A DNA stretch of 64,000 bases from Vreelandella songnenensis (GTDB taxonomy: Bacteria; Pseudomonadota; Gammaproteobacteria; Pseudomonadales; Halomonadaceae), in the NCBI RefSeq assembly GCF_003002925.1, contig NZ_PVTK01000003.1:248001-312000 (forward strand), written 5' to 3'. The notes under the pieces were generated by a model. That model had not been told where the DNA came from. It ran no database searches and saw only the letters and a program-made list of their open reading frames with translations. This document shows, piece after piece, positions 34,313 through 43,759 of the stretch (position 1 is its first letter; each line of letters begins with the position of its first letter). The position numbers and the translations under genes are program-made.

Positions 34313-35980
34313 CTAGAACTCTTCCCACTCAGGCGTGGCCGATGCTGGCTTGCTGAGCGCGGCCGGTTTGCTGCGTGGTAGCGTAGACGCTGGCTTGGTC
34401 GCAGTTGCAGGCCTCAACAACCCCGCCTGCTCTGCGTGAGACAGCTTGAACGCACCCACAAGCTGTTCCAGACGCGAGGCTTCATCCTCAAGCGACGCCG
34501 AGGCCGTGCTGGTGGCTTCCACCAGCGACACGTTTTCCTGGGTAGCGGAGTCCATCTGCGCAATGGCGGTGCTGATCTGCGCGATACCCGACTCCTGCTC
34601 CTTGGCTGCCAGCGCCAGCTCCTGCATCATATCGGTCACATGGCGAATGGCGGTATTGACCTGGCCCATGCTCTCGCCGTTATGCATGGCCTGATTGGCG
34701 CCTTCGGCAATACGCTGGGCTATGTCCTCGATCATCGTGCGAATTTCTTTCGACGAGTTGGAGGTCTTGGTAGCGAGGGAGCGTACTTCGCTGGCCACCA
34801 CGGCAAAACCACGGCCATGTTCACCCGCACGAGCCGCCTCGACGGAGGCATTGAGCGCCAGAATATTGGTCTGGAAGGCGATGGAATCGATCACCTGAAC
34901 GATATCATGCACCTTCTGCGAATCCTTCTCGAGATCACGCATCCAGTCGCCCGCGCGCTGGGCTTCGGTTTGGCCCTGCTCGGCCTTTTGTGCAGCGCTT
35001 ACGGTCAGTTTTTCTGCCTGAGTAGCCGTGTCGGCGTTCTGGCGCACGATGGAGGAAATCTCATCCATGCTGGCCGCGGTCTGCTGAATGGCGGCCGCCT
35101 GCTGTTCTGTACGCGAGGCAAGGTCCTGGCTTCCGCTGGCAATTTCCTGGGAGCTTGCCGCCACGGCGCGGCTGCTGTGGCCAAGCGTTGCAATCATCTG
35201 CTGAAGCTGGGTTTGCATATCGCGCATGGCGCTATACAGCCTGCCAATCTCGTTGCGCCCGCGCGCTTCGATATCGTTGGTCAGATCGCCTTGGGCGATT
35301 CGTTCGCAAAGCGTAACGGCGCGCTGCAGAGGAGAGACCACCAGGCGGTTGATGCCCAGTTGCACCAGCAGGTACATGATCAGTGCAATAGCGATCAAGG
35401 TGCCGCTTATCAGCATATCGCGATTAAGCGTGGATTGTGCCTGGGCGCCAGTCTCCTGGGCGAACGTCTGGGCGTAAGTATTGAAGTTACGTACATTCTG
35501 CGTGAACGCATCGAACTCTGCGTTGAGCCGTTCGCGGTGGGCCATCAACGCCGTAAAGTCACCGCGCTGTAGATCGTTGTGAAACGCAGGAGTAATCAGC
35601 CGTTCGTACTCGCTGATAAGCGAGGCCACCAGCGGTGCACGAGGCGAATCGCTGGGTATGAAAATCGAGCGGAACTCACCGAATCGCGCGTCGGCCCGCG
35701 CTAAGGCCTCCTGGGCAAGGCTCAGGGATCGATCGGCCAGCGCTGAATCGCCTTGATCGGTATAGTCCTGATAGCGTGCTAGACGTACCCGGATCTCCAT
35801 CAGGTTGACTTCGGTACGGTTGATATAGGCTACCTGCCTGGCTGCCACTTCATCCAGCGCAGTCAGGTTTTTGACTGCATTTCTTTCTGCTTGTATGCCA
35901 AGCGCTGCTATCACCATCAGCATTACAACCAGCAAACCCAATGCGCCTGCCAGGGCATATTTTACAGGTAGATCTTTCAT
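34313..35980 (-). CDS. Methyl-accepting chemotaxis protein (Tar-like sensor)
   Basis: 555 residues: first membrane helix at about 8-29, a periplasmic helical-bundle sensor (about 30-188), second helix (about 190-212), HAMP, and the signalling domain with [24 protein letters not shown] at the tip. The C-terminus ends EWEEF, the CheR/CheB-docking pentapeptide, as in enteric Tar/Tsr-type receptors. A good FliA-type promoter lies upstream (36063-36089), which fits flagellar co-expression. Ligand unknown. Confidence 0.94.
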   Translation of the reverse strand: MKDLPVKYALAGALGLLVVMLMVIAALGIQAERNAVKNLTALDEVAARQVAYINRTEVNLMEIRVRLARYQDYTDQGDSALADRSLSLAQEALARADARFGEFRSIFIPSDSPRAPLVASLISEYERLITPAFHNDLQRGDFTALMAHRERLNAEFDAFTQNVRNFNTYAQTFAQETGAQAQSTLNRDMLISGTLIAIALIMYLLVQLGINRLVVSPLQRAVTLCERIAQGDLTNDIEARGRNEIGRLYSAMRDMQTQLQQMIATLGHSSRAVAASSQEIASGSQDLASRTEQQAAAIQQTAASMDEISSIVRQNADTATQAEKLTVSAAQKAEQGQTEAQRAGDWMRDLEKDSQKVHDIVQVIDSIAFQTNILALNASVEAARAGEHGRGFAVVASEVRSLATKTSNSSKEIRTMIEDIAQRIAEGANQAMHNGESMGQVNTAIRHVTDMMQELALAAKEQESGIAQISTAIAQMDSATQENVSLVEATSTASASLEDEASRLEQLVGAFKLSHAEQAGLLRPATATKPASTLPRSKPAALSKPASATPEWEEF

Positions 35981-36062
35981 TGTCTTGACGTCTCACTCAG
36001 AAGGAGCAGAAGGTAAGGAAAGGCCAACGCAATTAGCAAGTTAGTTCACCGCGTTAACTACT

Positions 36063-36089
36063 CTATCGGCGTGAAACGACAATAATTTA
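36063..36089 (-). promoter_or_regulatory. FliA (sigma-28)-type promoter for the chemoreceptor
   Basis: On the minus strand TAAA, a 15-base spacer and GCCGATAG match the flagellar/chemotaxis consensus (TAAA-N15-GCCGATAA) at all but one base. It lies about 85 bases before the chemoreceptor start. AT-rich sequence surrounds the -35 side. Confidence 0.75.
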
Positions 36090-36104
36090 GGAATAAATAA
36101 TAAA

Positions 36105-36599
36105 TTATAAAAATTTATGCATGACGTGGGTATCCACCCATCCAAGTGATGCATGGCGATAAGCCTTGGGCACGGTGCCGACGATGCTGAACCCCAGCCG
36201 CTGCCAGAGTGCTACGGCGACTTCATTGGTGCTTACCACGGCATTGAACTGCATGGCCTGAAAGCCGGCCGCCTGGGCCATTGTCTGGGAGTGTTCGCAC
36301 ATGGCGCGGGCCACGCCTTTACCCCGGGCGGCACTGGTCACCATATAGCCACAGTTGCACACATGGCCGCCGGGCCCTGACGCGTTGGCTTTCAGATAAT
36401 AGCTGCCCACCAGCTCGCCGGTTGAATCCTTGACGGCAAATGTCGCTTTAGGGGTTTCGCACCACAGCGTATAAGCTGCCTGGTAGCTGATATCCGGCTC
36501 GATGGCATAGGTGTACTGCTCGGCCACAATGGCTTTGAACGTGGGCCAAAACAGTTCGAAATCGTCATGGTCCATGGGCGTAAAGCTGAGTGCAGACAT
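36105..36599 (-). CDS. GNAT family N-acetyltransferase
   Basis: About 164 residues from the preferred ATG at 36599 (AGG upstream; a longer frame reaches 36683). The acetyl-CoA loop is VTSAARGKGVARAMCEHS and the C-terminal LWQRLGFSIVGTVPKAYRH is the usual beta-6/7 region, ending with a tyrosine. Similar proteins acetylate small amines or amino-acid analogues; the substrate is unknown. It lies about 93 bases downstream of the LLM oxidoreductase on the same strand. Confidence 0.82.
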   Translation of the reverse strand: MSALSFTPMDHDDFELFWPTFKAIVAEQYTYAIEPDISYQAAYTLWCETPKATFAVKDSTGELVGSYYLKANASGPGGHVCNCGYMVTSAARGKGVARAMCEHSQTMAQAAGFQAMQFNAVVSTNEVAVALWQRLGFSIVGTVPKAYRHASLGWVDTHVMHKFL

Positions 36600-36692
36600 G
36601 CGGAGTACCTGATCAATATCAAAAGAATCCATAGCGCGGCCAAGCAGAGCCACGCTAGTCGATGAGCGTTCTGTGAGCGTCAAACGTCGCGC

Positions 36693-37685
36693 TCATCTTG
36701 CCACATCTGCCACGATTTCGTAGCTGCGCAGCCGGTCGGCGTGATCATAGAAATCGCTGTTGATCATCAGCTCGTCCGCCCCGGTGCGCGCCTGGAATTC
36801 CTCAAGTCCAGCCTTGACGGTTTCCGGGCCGCCAATCACCGCTGCCCCCAGAAACTGGTTTACCTGTGACTGCTCCATGGGCGACCAGTCCAACTGCTCG
36901 ACCGGAGGCTGCGACTGGGTCGGTTTACCTCGGATGAGATTGAGAAACTTCTGCTGCGCCGACGTGGCCAGGTAGTGCGCCATGCTATCGTTTTCCGCCG
37001 CGATGACCGGCAGCCCGACCATGGCATAGGGCTTGTCCAGATGCTCGGAAGGGCGGAAGTTGTCGCGGTACAGGCGCAGCGCCTCGAACAGATAACCGGG
37101 GGCAAACTGCGCGGCAAAGGCAAACGGCAGCCCGAGCCTGGCCGCCAGCTGAGCGCTGTAGCCGCTCGAGCCCAGCAGCCAGATAGGCACATGGGTGCTC
37201 TGGCCGGGAACCGCTTTTACCTGCTGGCCGGGTTCGGCGTCACCCAGGTAGCGGCGCAGCTCGCTCAACTGCTCGGGGAAGTCATCGACCCCGGCATGGG
37301 CGCTGCGCCGCATGGCACGCATGGTGGCGCCATCTGAACCCGGCGCCCGGCCAAGGCCAAGGTCGATGCGGCCGGGGTAGAGCGTTTCCAGCGTTCCGAA
37401 CTGTTCGGCAATGACCAGCGGCGGGTGATTGGGCAGCATGATGCCGCCACTGCCCACCCGCAGCGTCGAGGTGTGGCCAGCCACATGGCCAATCAGTACG
37501 GACGTGGCGGCGCTGGCGATACCCGGAATATTATGGTGCTCGGCGAGCCAGTAGCGGGTATAGCCCAGCTGCTCGGCTCGCTGGGCCAGAGAAACGCTGT
37601 CGCGAAACGTTTCAGCGGCGCTCGAACCCTGGCGGATAGGGGCAAGGTCGAGAACGGAAAGCGCTGTAGAGGCTAGTTGGCTCAT
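36693..37685 (-). CDS. LLM class flavin-dependent oxidoreductase
   Basis: 330-residue luciferase-like TIM-barrel flavoprotein. Segments [62 protein letters not shown] and GLGRAPGSD are the classic signature of the single-component LLM group (YhbW-like). It would use FMN or F420-like flavin to oxidise or reduce an unknown substrate. The upstream 256 bases hold an unusual tandem repeat. Confidence 0.9.
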   Translation of the reverse strand: MSQLASTALSVLDLAPIRQGSSAAETFRDSVSLAQRAEQLGYTRYWLAEHHNIPGIASAATSVLIGHVAGHTSTLRVGSGGIMLPNHPPLVIAEQFGTLETLYPGRIDLGLGRAPGSDGATMRAMRRSAHAGVDDFPEQLSELRRYLGDAEPGQQVKAVPGQSTHVPIWLLGSSGYSAQLAARLGLPFAFAAQFAPGYLFEALRLYRDNFRPSEHLDKPYAMVGLPVIAAENDSMAHYLATSAQQKFLNLIRGKPTQSQPPVEQLDWSPMEQSQVNQFLGAAVIGGPETVKAGLEEFQARTGADELMINSDFYDHADRLRSYEIVADVAR

Positions 37686-37744
37686 GGTTCACCTGCTGGA
37701 AAAAGTGGGGGTGCGTGACGGATACAGCGCCGAGGTCATTTGAT

Positions 37745-37834
37745 AAAGGCTATTCAGCTAGCAAAGGCTATGCAGTTACTAAAGGCTATGCAGTTACTAA
37801 AGACTGTGCAGTTACTAGAGGCTATGCCGCATCG
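37745..37834. repeat. Five degenerate 18-bp tandem repeats
   Basis: Unit AAAGGCTATGCAGTTACT: copies at 37745, 37763, 37781, 37799 and 37817. The second and third are identical; the others differ at a few bases. The array lies between the SDR gene's end and the LLM gene's start, both on the minus strand, so it would be in the LLM leader or its promoter region. There are no spacers, so it is not CRISPR. Confidence 0.88.
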
Positions 37835-37941
37835 GCCTGATTGATTAGCACGCTTGGTAACCTGTTATGCGGGCGGGAAGAGGGAAATACAAGGAGCAGC
37901 CCGGCTGTGGGCTGCATAATTCGCTTACCAGACCGTCGGAA

Positions 37942-38628
37942 TCATTCGCTTGGCGGGGTAGGGCGAATGAGGATTTCGTTGATATCGACATGGGGTGGCT
38001 GGGAGAGTGCGTAAACGACCGCGTTGGCGATGTCGCGATCTTCCAGGGCATGTTCCGGCGGCTCATCGAAGAAGGGCGTATCGACCATGCCAGGCTCGAT
38101 CAGGGTGACGCGCATGCCAGAGCCGCGAAGCTCTTCGCGCAGGTTATTGCCTATACCGGTTACTGCCCATTTAGTGGCGCTGTACATGGAGCCGGGAATG
38201 GTCGTACGGCCAGCGGCAGAGCCGGTCAGCAATACGTGGCCCTTGCAACGCTTGAGCGCGGGAAGACTTGCCTGAAGCGTCAGACCAACCCCATAGATAT
38301 TGGTCATGATCATATCCCGCCAGCTAGTGTGATCGGCGCCGCTGAATCCTCCCGGCGAACCGCCGCGTCCCGCGTTGGCAAATACAGCGTCCAGACGGCC
38401 AAAGGTTTCCAGTGTCTGGTCGATCATCGCCTGCTGCTGATCCATATCGGTCACATCAAGCGCGCAGGTCAGGACGTTTTCCGGCCCCAGTTCCTGGGCA
38501 AGCGCTTCGAGCTTGTCGACTGAGCGCGCGGCCAGTACCAGTTGGTAGCCTTCTCGTGCGGCGGCACGTGCGGTAGCTGCACCAATGCCGCTCGAGGCGC
38601 CGGTAATCAGTAACACGCCGTGTTGCAT
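37942..38628 (-). CDS. Short-chain dehydrogenase/reductase (YdfG-like)
   Basis: 228-residue classical SDR: the Rossmann motif TGASSGIGAAT near residue 8, NAG in FANAGRGG near 84 and the catalytic tyrosine/lysine in YSATKWAVTG (about 145-149). Related enzymes oxidise hydroxy acids such as serine or reduce malonic semialdehyde with NADP; the substrate is not decided here. The ATG at 38628 has AAGGAG 8 bases upstream; the longer frame to 38694 has no such support. Confidence 0.87.
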   Translation of the reverse strand: MQHGVLLITGASSGIGAATARAAAREGYQLVLAARSVDKLEALAQELGPENVLTCALDVTDMDQQQAMIDQTLETFGRLDAVFANAGRGGSPGGFSGADHTSWRDMIMTNIYGVGLTLQASLPALKRCKGHVLLTGSAAGRTTIPGSMYSATKWAVTGIGNNLREELRGSGMRVTLIEPGMVDTPFFDEPPEHALEDRDIANAVVYALSQPPHVDINEILIRPTPPSE

Positions 38629-38688
38629 GGTGGCACTCCTTGCTAAGCCATAAACATGAACTTTCAGAATGGCTAATACAGGGCAATC

Positions 38689-38736
38689 TTGCAAACCGGC
38701 TGTATTGCAAACCGACTGTCTTTTAAACCGAGTGCG
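38689..38736. repeat. Degenerate 16-bp tandem repeat after nasR
   Basis: Three 16-base units (38689-38704, 38705-38720, 38721-38736) share AAACCG in register; the first two differ at two bases (TTGCAAACCGGCTGTA). The array ends 3 bases from the nasR stop codon. Confidence 0.72.
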
Positions 38737-38739
38737 GCG

Positions 38740-40041
38740 TCAGGAACCCGCCTGTCGGGCGCTTGACGTCTCTTTATCGAGCATGGGCGAAAGATCGAGA
38801 ATCGCCTGGGCCATATCCGCCATGCTTCTGCTCTGGTCCATAGAGGTCTTGCGCAGGAAACGGTAGGCCTCTTCCTCGCTCATGCCCTGGTGCGCCATGA
38901 TCAGCCCCTTGGCGCGCTCGATCAGCTTGCGCTCACGCAGCGCCTTGCGCGTACTTTCAAGCTCATCGCTTAGCCCTCGCAGACGGCTGGACTGCGCCTG
39001 GGTCAGCTCGATCAGTGAGCGGCCAAGGGGCGAGGTCAGCGCACTGGCGGTCAAGTCGCCTAACGGCTGAGCGTGGTGCTGGGTAGCGTCCCTGACATCG
39101 CTCAGGGCGAGCAGCTGTTCACAGGGGGTGCCGGTGTGGTGAGGTGGTTGGGTCCTGGCCTGCTCGAGCGCGGCCTGGGCCTTGGCGATCTTGCGGTAGC
39201 AAAGGGTGATGAGCTGCTTGTGGAGAGCCTCTTCAACGCTTTTTATCGCATCGATACGCAGCGTGGTCAGCTCATACCAGGTATCACCCAGCGCACTGGA
39301 ACCCGCTTGCCGATAGGCGGGTTGGCACGCCGCCTCGCGCAGTTGATGAATGCCTGTCAACGTGCTGTTGGAAACCGCCTGTTGCCAGTCGCGCTCGGCT
39401 TGCTGTGTGGCAAACTCGATGAAGGTATCGAAACAGCGCTGCTGATCCTCAACCAGCTGGTTGAGAAGCTCACGATGCGCGTCATCAAAATGGCCAAGGG
39501 TAAAGCCGAACGCGCCGCAGGCCCGTTCCTGGCCCGCCAGCTCCTTGCCCTGCATCAGATGAAACATGGCCACCAGGGTTCGAGTAATCTCTGGGTCATC
39601 GGCGGTATCGGCGGCTTCGAACACGACCGCCAACAGGCCGCTGATCAGGTGGTTGAAGGCCTGAGTCGCCGCATCGGGGGAAATCGCAAACGCATCCACG
39701 GCGCTGCGCAGCGTGCCCAGGTCATCAAGGGCATGCCACACCACTGCAATCCGGCGTAAAAGGCGGGCAGCGGCCTGTGGGCGCGCCTCTTCGCTCAACG
39801 CCTCCAGACGCTTGCGCATCAGCGTTTCGGCCTCCTTGCTATGCTTGAGGAAGGTCTGGCGGCGGGCTTGAAAACGCTGGCCTTGGGAGGCGAGATAGAC
39901 CGTCGAGGCGCCGCGCTCGCGCTGAAGCACATGGATGAAACGGCTGATGTCGCCGACGATTTCCGACGTCGTGGCCAGATGAGTGAGATTGTCGATATCG
40001 CAACGAATGGCGGTCAAGAGTAGCTTTTTAGCGGGTGACAT
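38740..40041 (-). CDS. nasR: Nitrate-responsive antiterminator NasR (NIT + ANTAR)
   Basis: 433 residues. The N-terminal NIT nitrate/nitrite-sensing domain covers about 30-300, with the RERGASTVYLAS ligand-arm motif near residue 40 and a second helical segment near 165-200. The C-terminal ANTAR RNA-binding domain (about 350-425) has ERAKGLIMAHQGMSEEEAYRFL, ending with SMADMAQAIL. In Klebsiella, NasR binds leader hairpins and lets RNA polymerase pass the terminator when nitrate is present. Matching hairpins occur upstream of the nir operon and nasA, more than 20 kb away. It lies 106 bases behind the nitrate transporter and is probably co-transcribed. Confidence 0.94.
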   Translation of the reverse strand: MSPAKKLLLTAIRCDIDNLTHLATTSEIVGDISRFIHVLQRERGASTVYLASQGQRFQARRQTFLKHSKEAETLMRKRLEALSEEARPQAAARLLRRIAVVWHALDDLGTLRSAVDAFAISPDAATQAFNHLISGLLAVVFEAADTADDPEITRTLVAMFHLMQGKELAGQERACGAFGFTLGHFDDAHRELLNQLVEDQQRCFDTFIEFATQQAERDWQQAVSNSTLTGIHQLREAACQPAYRQAGSSALGDTWYELTTLRIDAIKSVEEALHKQLITLCYRKIAKAQAALEQARTQPPHHTGTPCEQLLALSDVRDATQHHAQPLGDLTASALTSPLGRSLIELTQAQSSRLRGLSDELESTRKALRERKLIERAKGLIMAHQGMSEEEAYRFLRKTSMDQSRSMADMAQAILDLSPMLDKETSSARQAGS

Positions 40042-40147
40042 GGCGTTTTCCTTTTACTCGCCGCCGTGATCCATCCGCCCCGGCGCGCAGAGCGTCCGGG
40101 GCGAAATACTGCAGGTCAAGGCGATCGCATTTATGTCATGGTTGGCA

Positions 40148-41500
40148 TTAGCGTAATGAGAGCGCTCCTGAGCCTGTATCACTGCCTGCAGCGTCGCGAT
40201 AAGCCTGAGCTTCGCGGGCTTCCGTGGCATCACTGAAACGAACCACCAGTACGCAGGAGGCCAGCACCAGCACGGTCAGCCCCAGGTAGAAAAGGCCCTG
40301 CTGATAGCTCAGGTTTTCACTGCGAAACAGGAACGCGGCGGAGACGGCCCCCACGTTGCCGCCGGCGCCCACAATGCCGGCAACGGCGCCCAGGGCTTTC
40401 TTGTTGATGAATGGCACTACGCCGAACGTGGCGCCTTCGGCCATCTGTACGAACAGGCTGAACACCAGCATGATGCCAATGGCGAGGCTCAGTACGTGCA
40501 TCTGCGAAAACGCGATCAGCGCGATGCCTTCGCAAACCAGGGCGATGAACAGCCAGCGCACGCGCCCTTTAAGCCCGTTTTGGCGGGCAAACAGGTCCGA
40601 AAACACGCCGCCCAGCGTACGGGCAAAAATATTCATCAGCCCGAACAGCCCGGCAATCATCCCGGCGGTGGCCAGGCTCAGCTCGAAGTGGTCAAAAAAG
40701 TAGATGGCGGCGATATTATTGATCGTGAGCTCGACGCCGAAGCACAGGCCGTAAACGATGAACAGGGCCCAGACGCGAATGTCCTTTGCCGCCGCCAGAA
40801 AACTGTGCATGGCACTGTTCTCACCCGTGGCCTCGGGCAGCTCGCCGCGGGCGCGCAGATCGCTGAAGTTGCCGTCCGGCGCATCCTGGGTGAGAAACCA
40901 GTAGCCAATACCGGTCACGAACAGCACGATGCCAGGCACCACCATGGCTAGGCGCCAGCCTAGCGTTTCGCTGACGCCAAGCATCAGAAGTCCCGAAAAG
41001 ATGAGCGGCATCAGTATCTGTGTCGTGCCGCCGCCCAGGTTGCCCCAACCGGCGCTGGTGGCATTGGCGGTACCCACGACATTGGGGGCAAACATCACAG
41101 TGGTATGGTACTGGGTAATCACGAAAGAGGCGCCGATCGCGCCGATGGCCAGGCGGGCCAGCAGAAAGGTTTCAAAGCTGTCGGCAAAGGCAATGCCCAT
41201 GACCGGGATCGAGCCAAGCACCAGCAGGCCACTATAGGTTTTACGCGGGCCCAGGCGGTCGCACAGCAGGCCAATCAGCAGCCTGACAATCACGGTAATC
41301 GCCACCGAGGCAATAATCGTGTTGCCGATTTGGGTTTGGGTCAGCGACAGGTCTTCGCGCACCACCGCCATCAGCGGCGCAATGCCGAACCAGCCGAAAA
41401 AGCAGACGTGGAAAGCAAACCACGATAAATGGAAGGCGCGCATGTGTGGCGTCGAGAAGTTGAACAGCCGAATACGGTTGGCTTTGTTACGTATGTCCAT
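40148..41500 (-). CDS. Nitrate/nitrite transporter, NarK/NasA-type MFS
   Basis: 450 residues, about 12 membrane helices. The NNP-family signature is seen in GASFVITQYHTTVMF followed by APNVVGTANATSAGWGNLGGG (about 125-160), and a second glycine-rich signature GAVAGIVGAGGNVGAV lies near residue 385. Co-location with nasR marks it as the assimilatory nitrate uptake system. GAGG lies 7 bases before the ATG. Its leader has a sigma-54-type promoter and an ANTAR-like hairpin. Confidence 0.93.
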   Translation of the reverse strand: MDIRNKANRIRLFNFSTPHMRAFHLSWFAFHVCFFGWFGIAPLMAVVREDLSLTQTQIGNTIIASVAITVIVRLLIGLLCDRLGPRKTYSGLLVLGSIPVMGIAFADSFETFLLARLAIGAIGASFVITQYHTTVMFAPNVVGTANATSAGWGNLGGGTTQILMPLIFSGLLMLGVSETLGWRLAMVVPGIVLFVTGIGYWFLTQDAPDGNFSDLRARGELPEATGENSAMHSFLAAAKDIRVWALFIVYGLCFGVELTINNIAAIYFFDHFELSLATAGMIAGLFGLMNIFARTLGGVFSDLFARQNGLKGRVRWLFIALVCEGIALIAFSQMHVLSLAIGIMLVFSLFVQMAEGATFGVVPFINKKALGAVAGIVGAGGNVGAVSAAFLFRSENLSYQQGLFYLGLTVLVLASCVLVVRFSDATEAREAQAYRDAAGSDTGSGALSLR

Positions 41501-41579
41501 GGAAAGGCCTCACGGGGAACCAGTTGAGCATCACGTAACGCCGAATCGCTGTGTCGCGCCACGTGTTTACGAGAACATG

Positions 41580-41595
41580 CCTTCGTCGTTGAAGG
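41580..41595 (-). promoter_or_regulatory. ANTAR-type hairpin in the nitrate transporter leader
   Basis: On the minus strand CCTTC AACGAC GAAGG is a 5-bp stem with a six-base loop having A at position 1 and G at position 4. I see no convincing second hairpin and no intrinsic terminator. However the bases AAGGC at the 3' arm can pair with GCCTT (41508-41504) next to the Shine-Dalgarno GAGG (41511-41508), so hairpin formation might free the ribosome site. Confidence 0.5.
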
Positions 41596-41660
41596 TCAGG
41601 CTCGACGCACTCGTACCCCGTCAGGGCCTGGTCTACGCCTACCACCACATAGCCTAGTTA

Positions 41661-41677
41661 AGCAATTAGTCCGCCAG
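41661..41677 (-). promoter_or_regulatory. Sigma-54-type promoter of the nitrate transporter-nasR unit
   Basis: On the minus strand CTGGCGGACTAATTGCT has GG and GC separated by 10 bases, with TGGC and TTGC elements. Predicted start near 41650, giving a leader of about 150 bases. This is the third such promoter among the nitrate genes of the window. Confidence 0.7.
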
Positions 41678-41783
41678 CGGATATTTTCTGCTTGTTTTTC
41701 ATTTGCATAGATATAAAAAGGGGGAGTGAGCAAGCATGAGGCAGCCGTCCTGCGCGCCATAGACGAGCGCCGCACAGGCGAGA

Positions 41784-41800
41784 TGCATCAGATTAGTGCC
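41784..41800. promoter_or_regulatory. Possible NtrC-like site upstream of the nitrate transporter
   Basis: TGCATC, five bases, AGTGCC keeps the NtrC dyad spacing with two or three mismatches. It lies about 115 bases upstream of the sigma-54-type element and ends 2 bases before the patatin gene's stop. Confidence 0.35.
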
Positions 41801-41802
41801 GT

Positions 41803-42822
41803 TTATTCGTGCAGGTAGACCGAGTCGATATCCAGCGTGGAGTGCTGGCCGATGGCGGCAAAGTTGTCTTCAAGCCAGCGCCCGGCGGCGGCGCGCCCCT
41901 GTTCGAAGAGATGGGTAAGAAACGCCCACTCCGAATTGAGTTTGCTCGACACCGAAAGCTCCTCCAGCGCCTGTTCGCCACTGATGCGGTGAAACAGCGC
42001 CTGCTGGTAGCAGTTTTCGATACCCTGCTCTTCCAGGGCGTGCTGGAGCAGCGCGATCATGCGGATCTCCTTGATCAGCGCGGAGTTGAAGGTGATCTCG
42101 TTGAGCCGGTTCATGATCGCCGCTGCCGACGTGGGCACTGTATCGCGGCTGATGGGGTTGATCTGCACCAGCAGAATGTCACGTGCGCTGCACTCCTCCA
42201 TCAGAGGGAAGAGCGCGGGATTGCCCATGTAGCCGCCATCCCAGTAGGCTTCGCCGTCGATTTCGACGGCCTGGAAGATCAGCGGCAGGCAAGCCGAGGC
42301 CATGACGGCATCAAGGCTCATCTCTTCCCGGCGGAAGACGCGCTGCTTGCCGGAGCGCACATTGGTGGCGGTCACGAACAGCTTCAACTGATCGCAGCGA
42401 CGCACGCGCTCGAAATCGATGTGCTCTTTCACAATCTTGCGCAGCGGGTTGATGTTCATCGGGTTGAATTGGTAGGGCGACACCAGGCGGGTCATGATAT
42501 CCATGGCCAGATAACCCGGCGAGCTATCCAGACTCCAGTTGCCGGTCCAGACATCCAGGGGAGAGCGTCGTATAGGGCTTGCCATGCCGGCGCGACTGAC
42601 GGCTTGCCAGAAATCCTGCAAGGCCTGACGGGCGAGCGCTTTATCGCCTCGGGTCAGCGCATCGGCCATGACCACGCCGTTCATGGCACCGGCGCTGGTG
42701 CCGCTGATGCCTTCGATCTCGATGCGCTCATCTTCCAGCAGGCGGTCAATCACGCCCCAGGAGTAGGCGCCGTGGGCACCGCCCCCTTGCAAGGCGAGAT
42801 CCAGCTTCTTGGTTTGCGTCAT
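41803..42822 (-). CDS. Patatin-like phospholipase
   Basis: 339-residue lipid acyl hydrolase. The oxyanion motif GGGAHGAYSWG is at residues about 14-24, the nucleophile serine in GTSAGAMNG at about 44, and the catalytic Asp in WDGGYMGNPALFPL near 195. There is no signal peptide, so it acts in the cytoplasm or on the inner membrane face, as in RssA-like proteins. GAGG precedes the ATG. It is convergent with nothing and is transcribed toward the nitrate transporter without a clear terminator between. Confidence 0.9.
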   Translation of the reverse strand: MTQTKKLDLALQGGGAHGAYSWGVIDRLLEDERIEIEGISGTSAGAMNGVVMADALTRGDKALARQALQDFWQAVSRAGMASPIRRSPLDVWTGNWSLDSSPGYLAMDIMTRLVSPYQFNPMNINPLRKIVKEHIDFERVRRCDQLKLFVTATNVRSGKQRVFRREEMSLDAVMASACLPLIFQAVEIDGEAYWDGGYMGNPALFPLMEECSARDILLVQINPISRDTVPTSAAAIMNRLNEITFNSALIKEIRMIALLQHALEEQGIENCYQQALFHRISGEQALEELSVSSKLNSEWAFLTHLFEQGRAAAGRWLEDNFAAIGQHSTLDIDSVYLHE

Positions 42823-42931
42823 AGGTCCTCATCCCGGGTAGGCGTGTACTATGCTGCGCTGCGACGTTTACCCAGCATGGCACAAGAATGTCCCCATGAC
42901 CTGCAACGAGAGCCTTTAACCGAGTAATCCT

Positions 42932-43654
42932 TCAGCGCTGTGCCAGATGGGTGGCGCCAGCGTTGCAGCGCAGAAAGCTCGACGTGGCGAGCCACTCCTG
43001 ATCCGGATAGTAGGCGAATACGTACTGGTCTTCGCGCAGACTGTCGATCAGCGGATAGGTAATATCCTGGCGTACCGCCGGACAGCCGTGGCTGCGGCCC
43101 AGCCGCCCGGTCTGGGCAATGAACGCATCGCTGACATAGTCGGCACCGTGTATCACGATGGCGCGCTCGTAGGCCAGATCGTTGACCTCGGGTTCCAGCC
43201 CGTCAAGACGCAGCGAATAGCCATTGCGCCCGTAGTAGCTGTTCATGGTGCGAAATAGCCCAAGGCTTGATTGATAGCTCTCCGGCGTATTGGAAAACAC
43301 ATCGGCGTAAGCGTCCCCGGAGCCCTGGCCGTGGGAGACAAGCTCCTCGAACAGCAGCTCGTGCTGGTGCAGATCGAACACCCACAGGCGCGGTTCGGTA
43401 GAGGGTAGCGAGTAGTCGATCACGGCAAGCCGTTCGGCGCTCGGATCTGCACAGTTGAGCGCCTGGGCGGCAAGGCGCAGGGCTTCGGGGGTGGCGGTCG
43501 GGGCCAGTTGCAGAAGCTGATGCTGAAGTGGTGAAACGCCCGGCGGTGGGGTAGAGGCGACACTGGTAAAGAAGCTGCTGGCCTGGAGAGGGAGGCTGGC
43601 AAACGTAAAAGACAGGCAGCACACCAGGGGCAAAGGGCGCAAACGGGTTACCAT
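42932..43654 (-). CDS. Murein L,D-transpeptidase catalytic-domain protein (YkuD_2 type)
   Basis: About 240 residues with an N-terminal signal peptide (PLPLVCCLSFTFASLPLQA). The catalytic region holds HGQGSGDAYADVFSN, YERAIVIHGADYV and the nucleophile cysteine in GRSHGCPAVR (SHGC motif). The family is thought to trim or remodel peptidoglycan through L,D-transpeptidase or related activity in the periplasm; exact reaction unproven. AGGAT lies 7 bases before the ATG at 43654. It is divergent from the large L,D-transpeptidase with about 105 bases between. Confidence 0.85.
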   Translation of the reverse strand: MVTRLRPLPLVCCLSFTFASLPLQASSFFTSVASTPPPGVSPLQHQLLQLAPTATPEALRLAAQALNCADPSAERLAVIDYSLPSTEPRLWVFDLHQHELLFEELVSHGQGSGDAYADVFSNTPESYQSSLGLFRTMNSYYGRNGYSLRLDGLEPEVNDLAYERAIVIHGADYVSDAFIAQTGRLGRSHGCPAVRQDITYPLIDSLREDQYVFAYYPDQEWLATSSFLRCNAGATHLAQR

Positions 43655-43759
43655 AAAGAGCAATCCTGCCGACGATAGCGACGACGAAAAAGAGTAAACG
43701 GCTATGATAAAAGTAAGCATGCCGCGAATGGGAACTCATGGTAACGCAAGGAGAGGGCG

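Noticed and set aside
34436..35572. 378-codon plus-strand frame opposite the second chemoreceptor
   Set aside because: Antisense to conserved chemoreceptor domains; no recognisable protein.
37745..37834. Possible CRISPR array
   Set aside because: The 18-bp units are directly adjacent without spacers and there are no cas genes.
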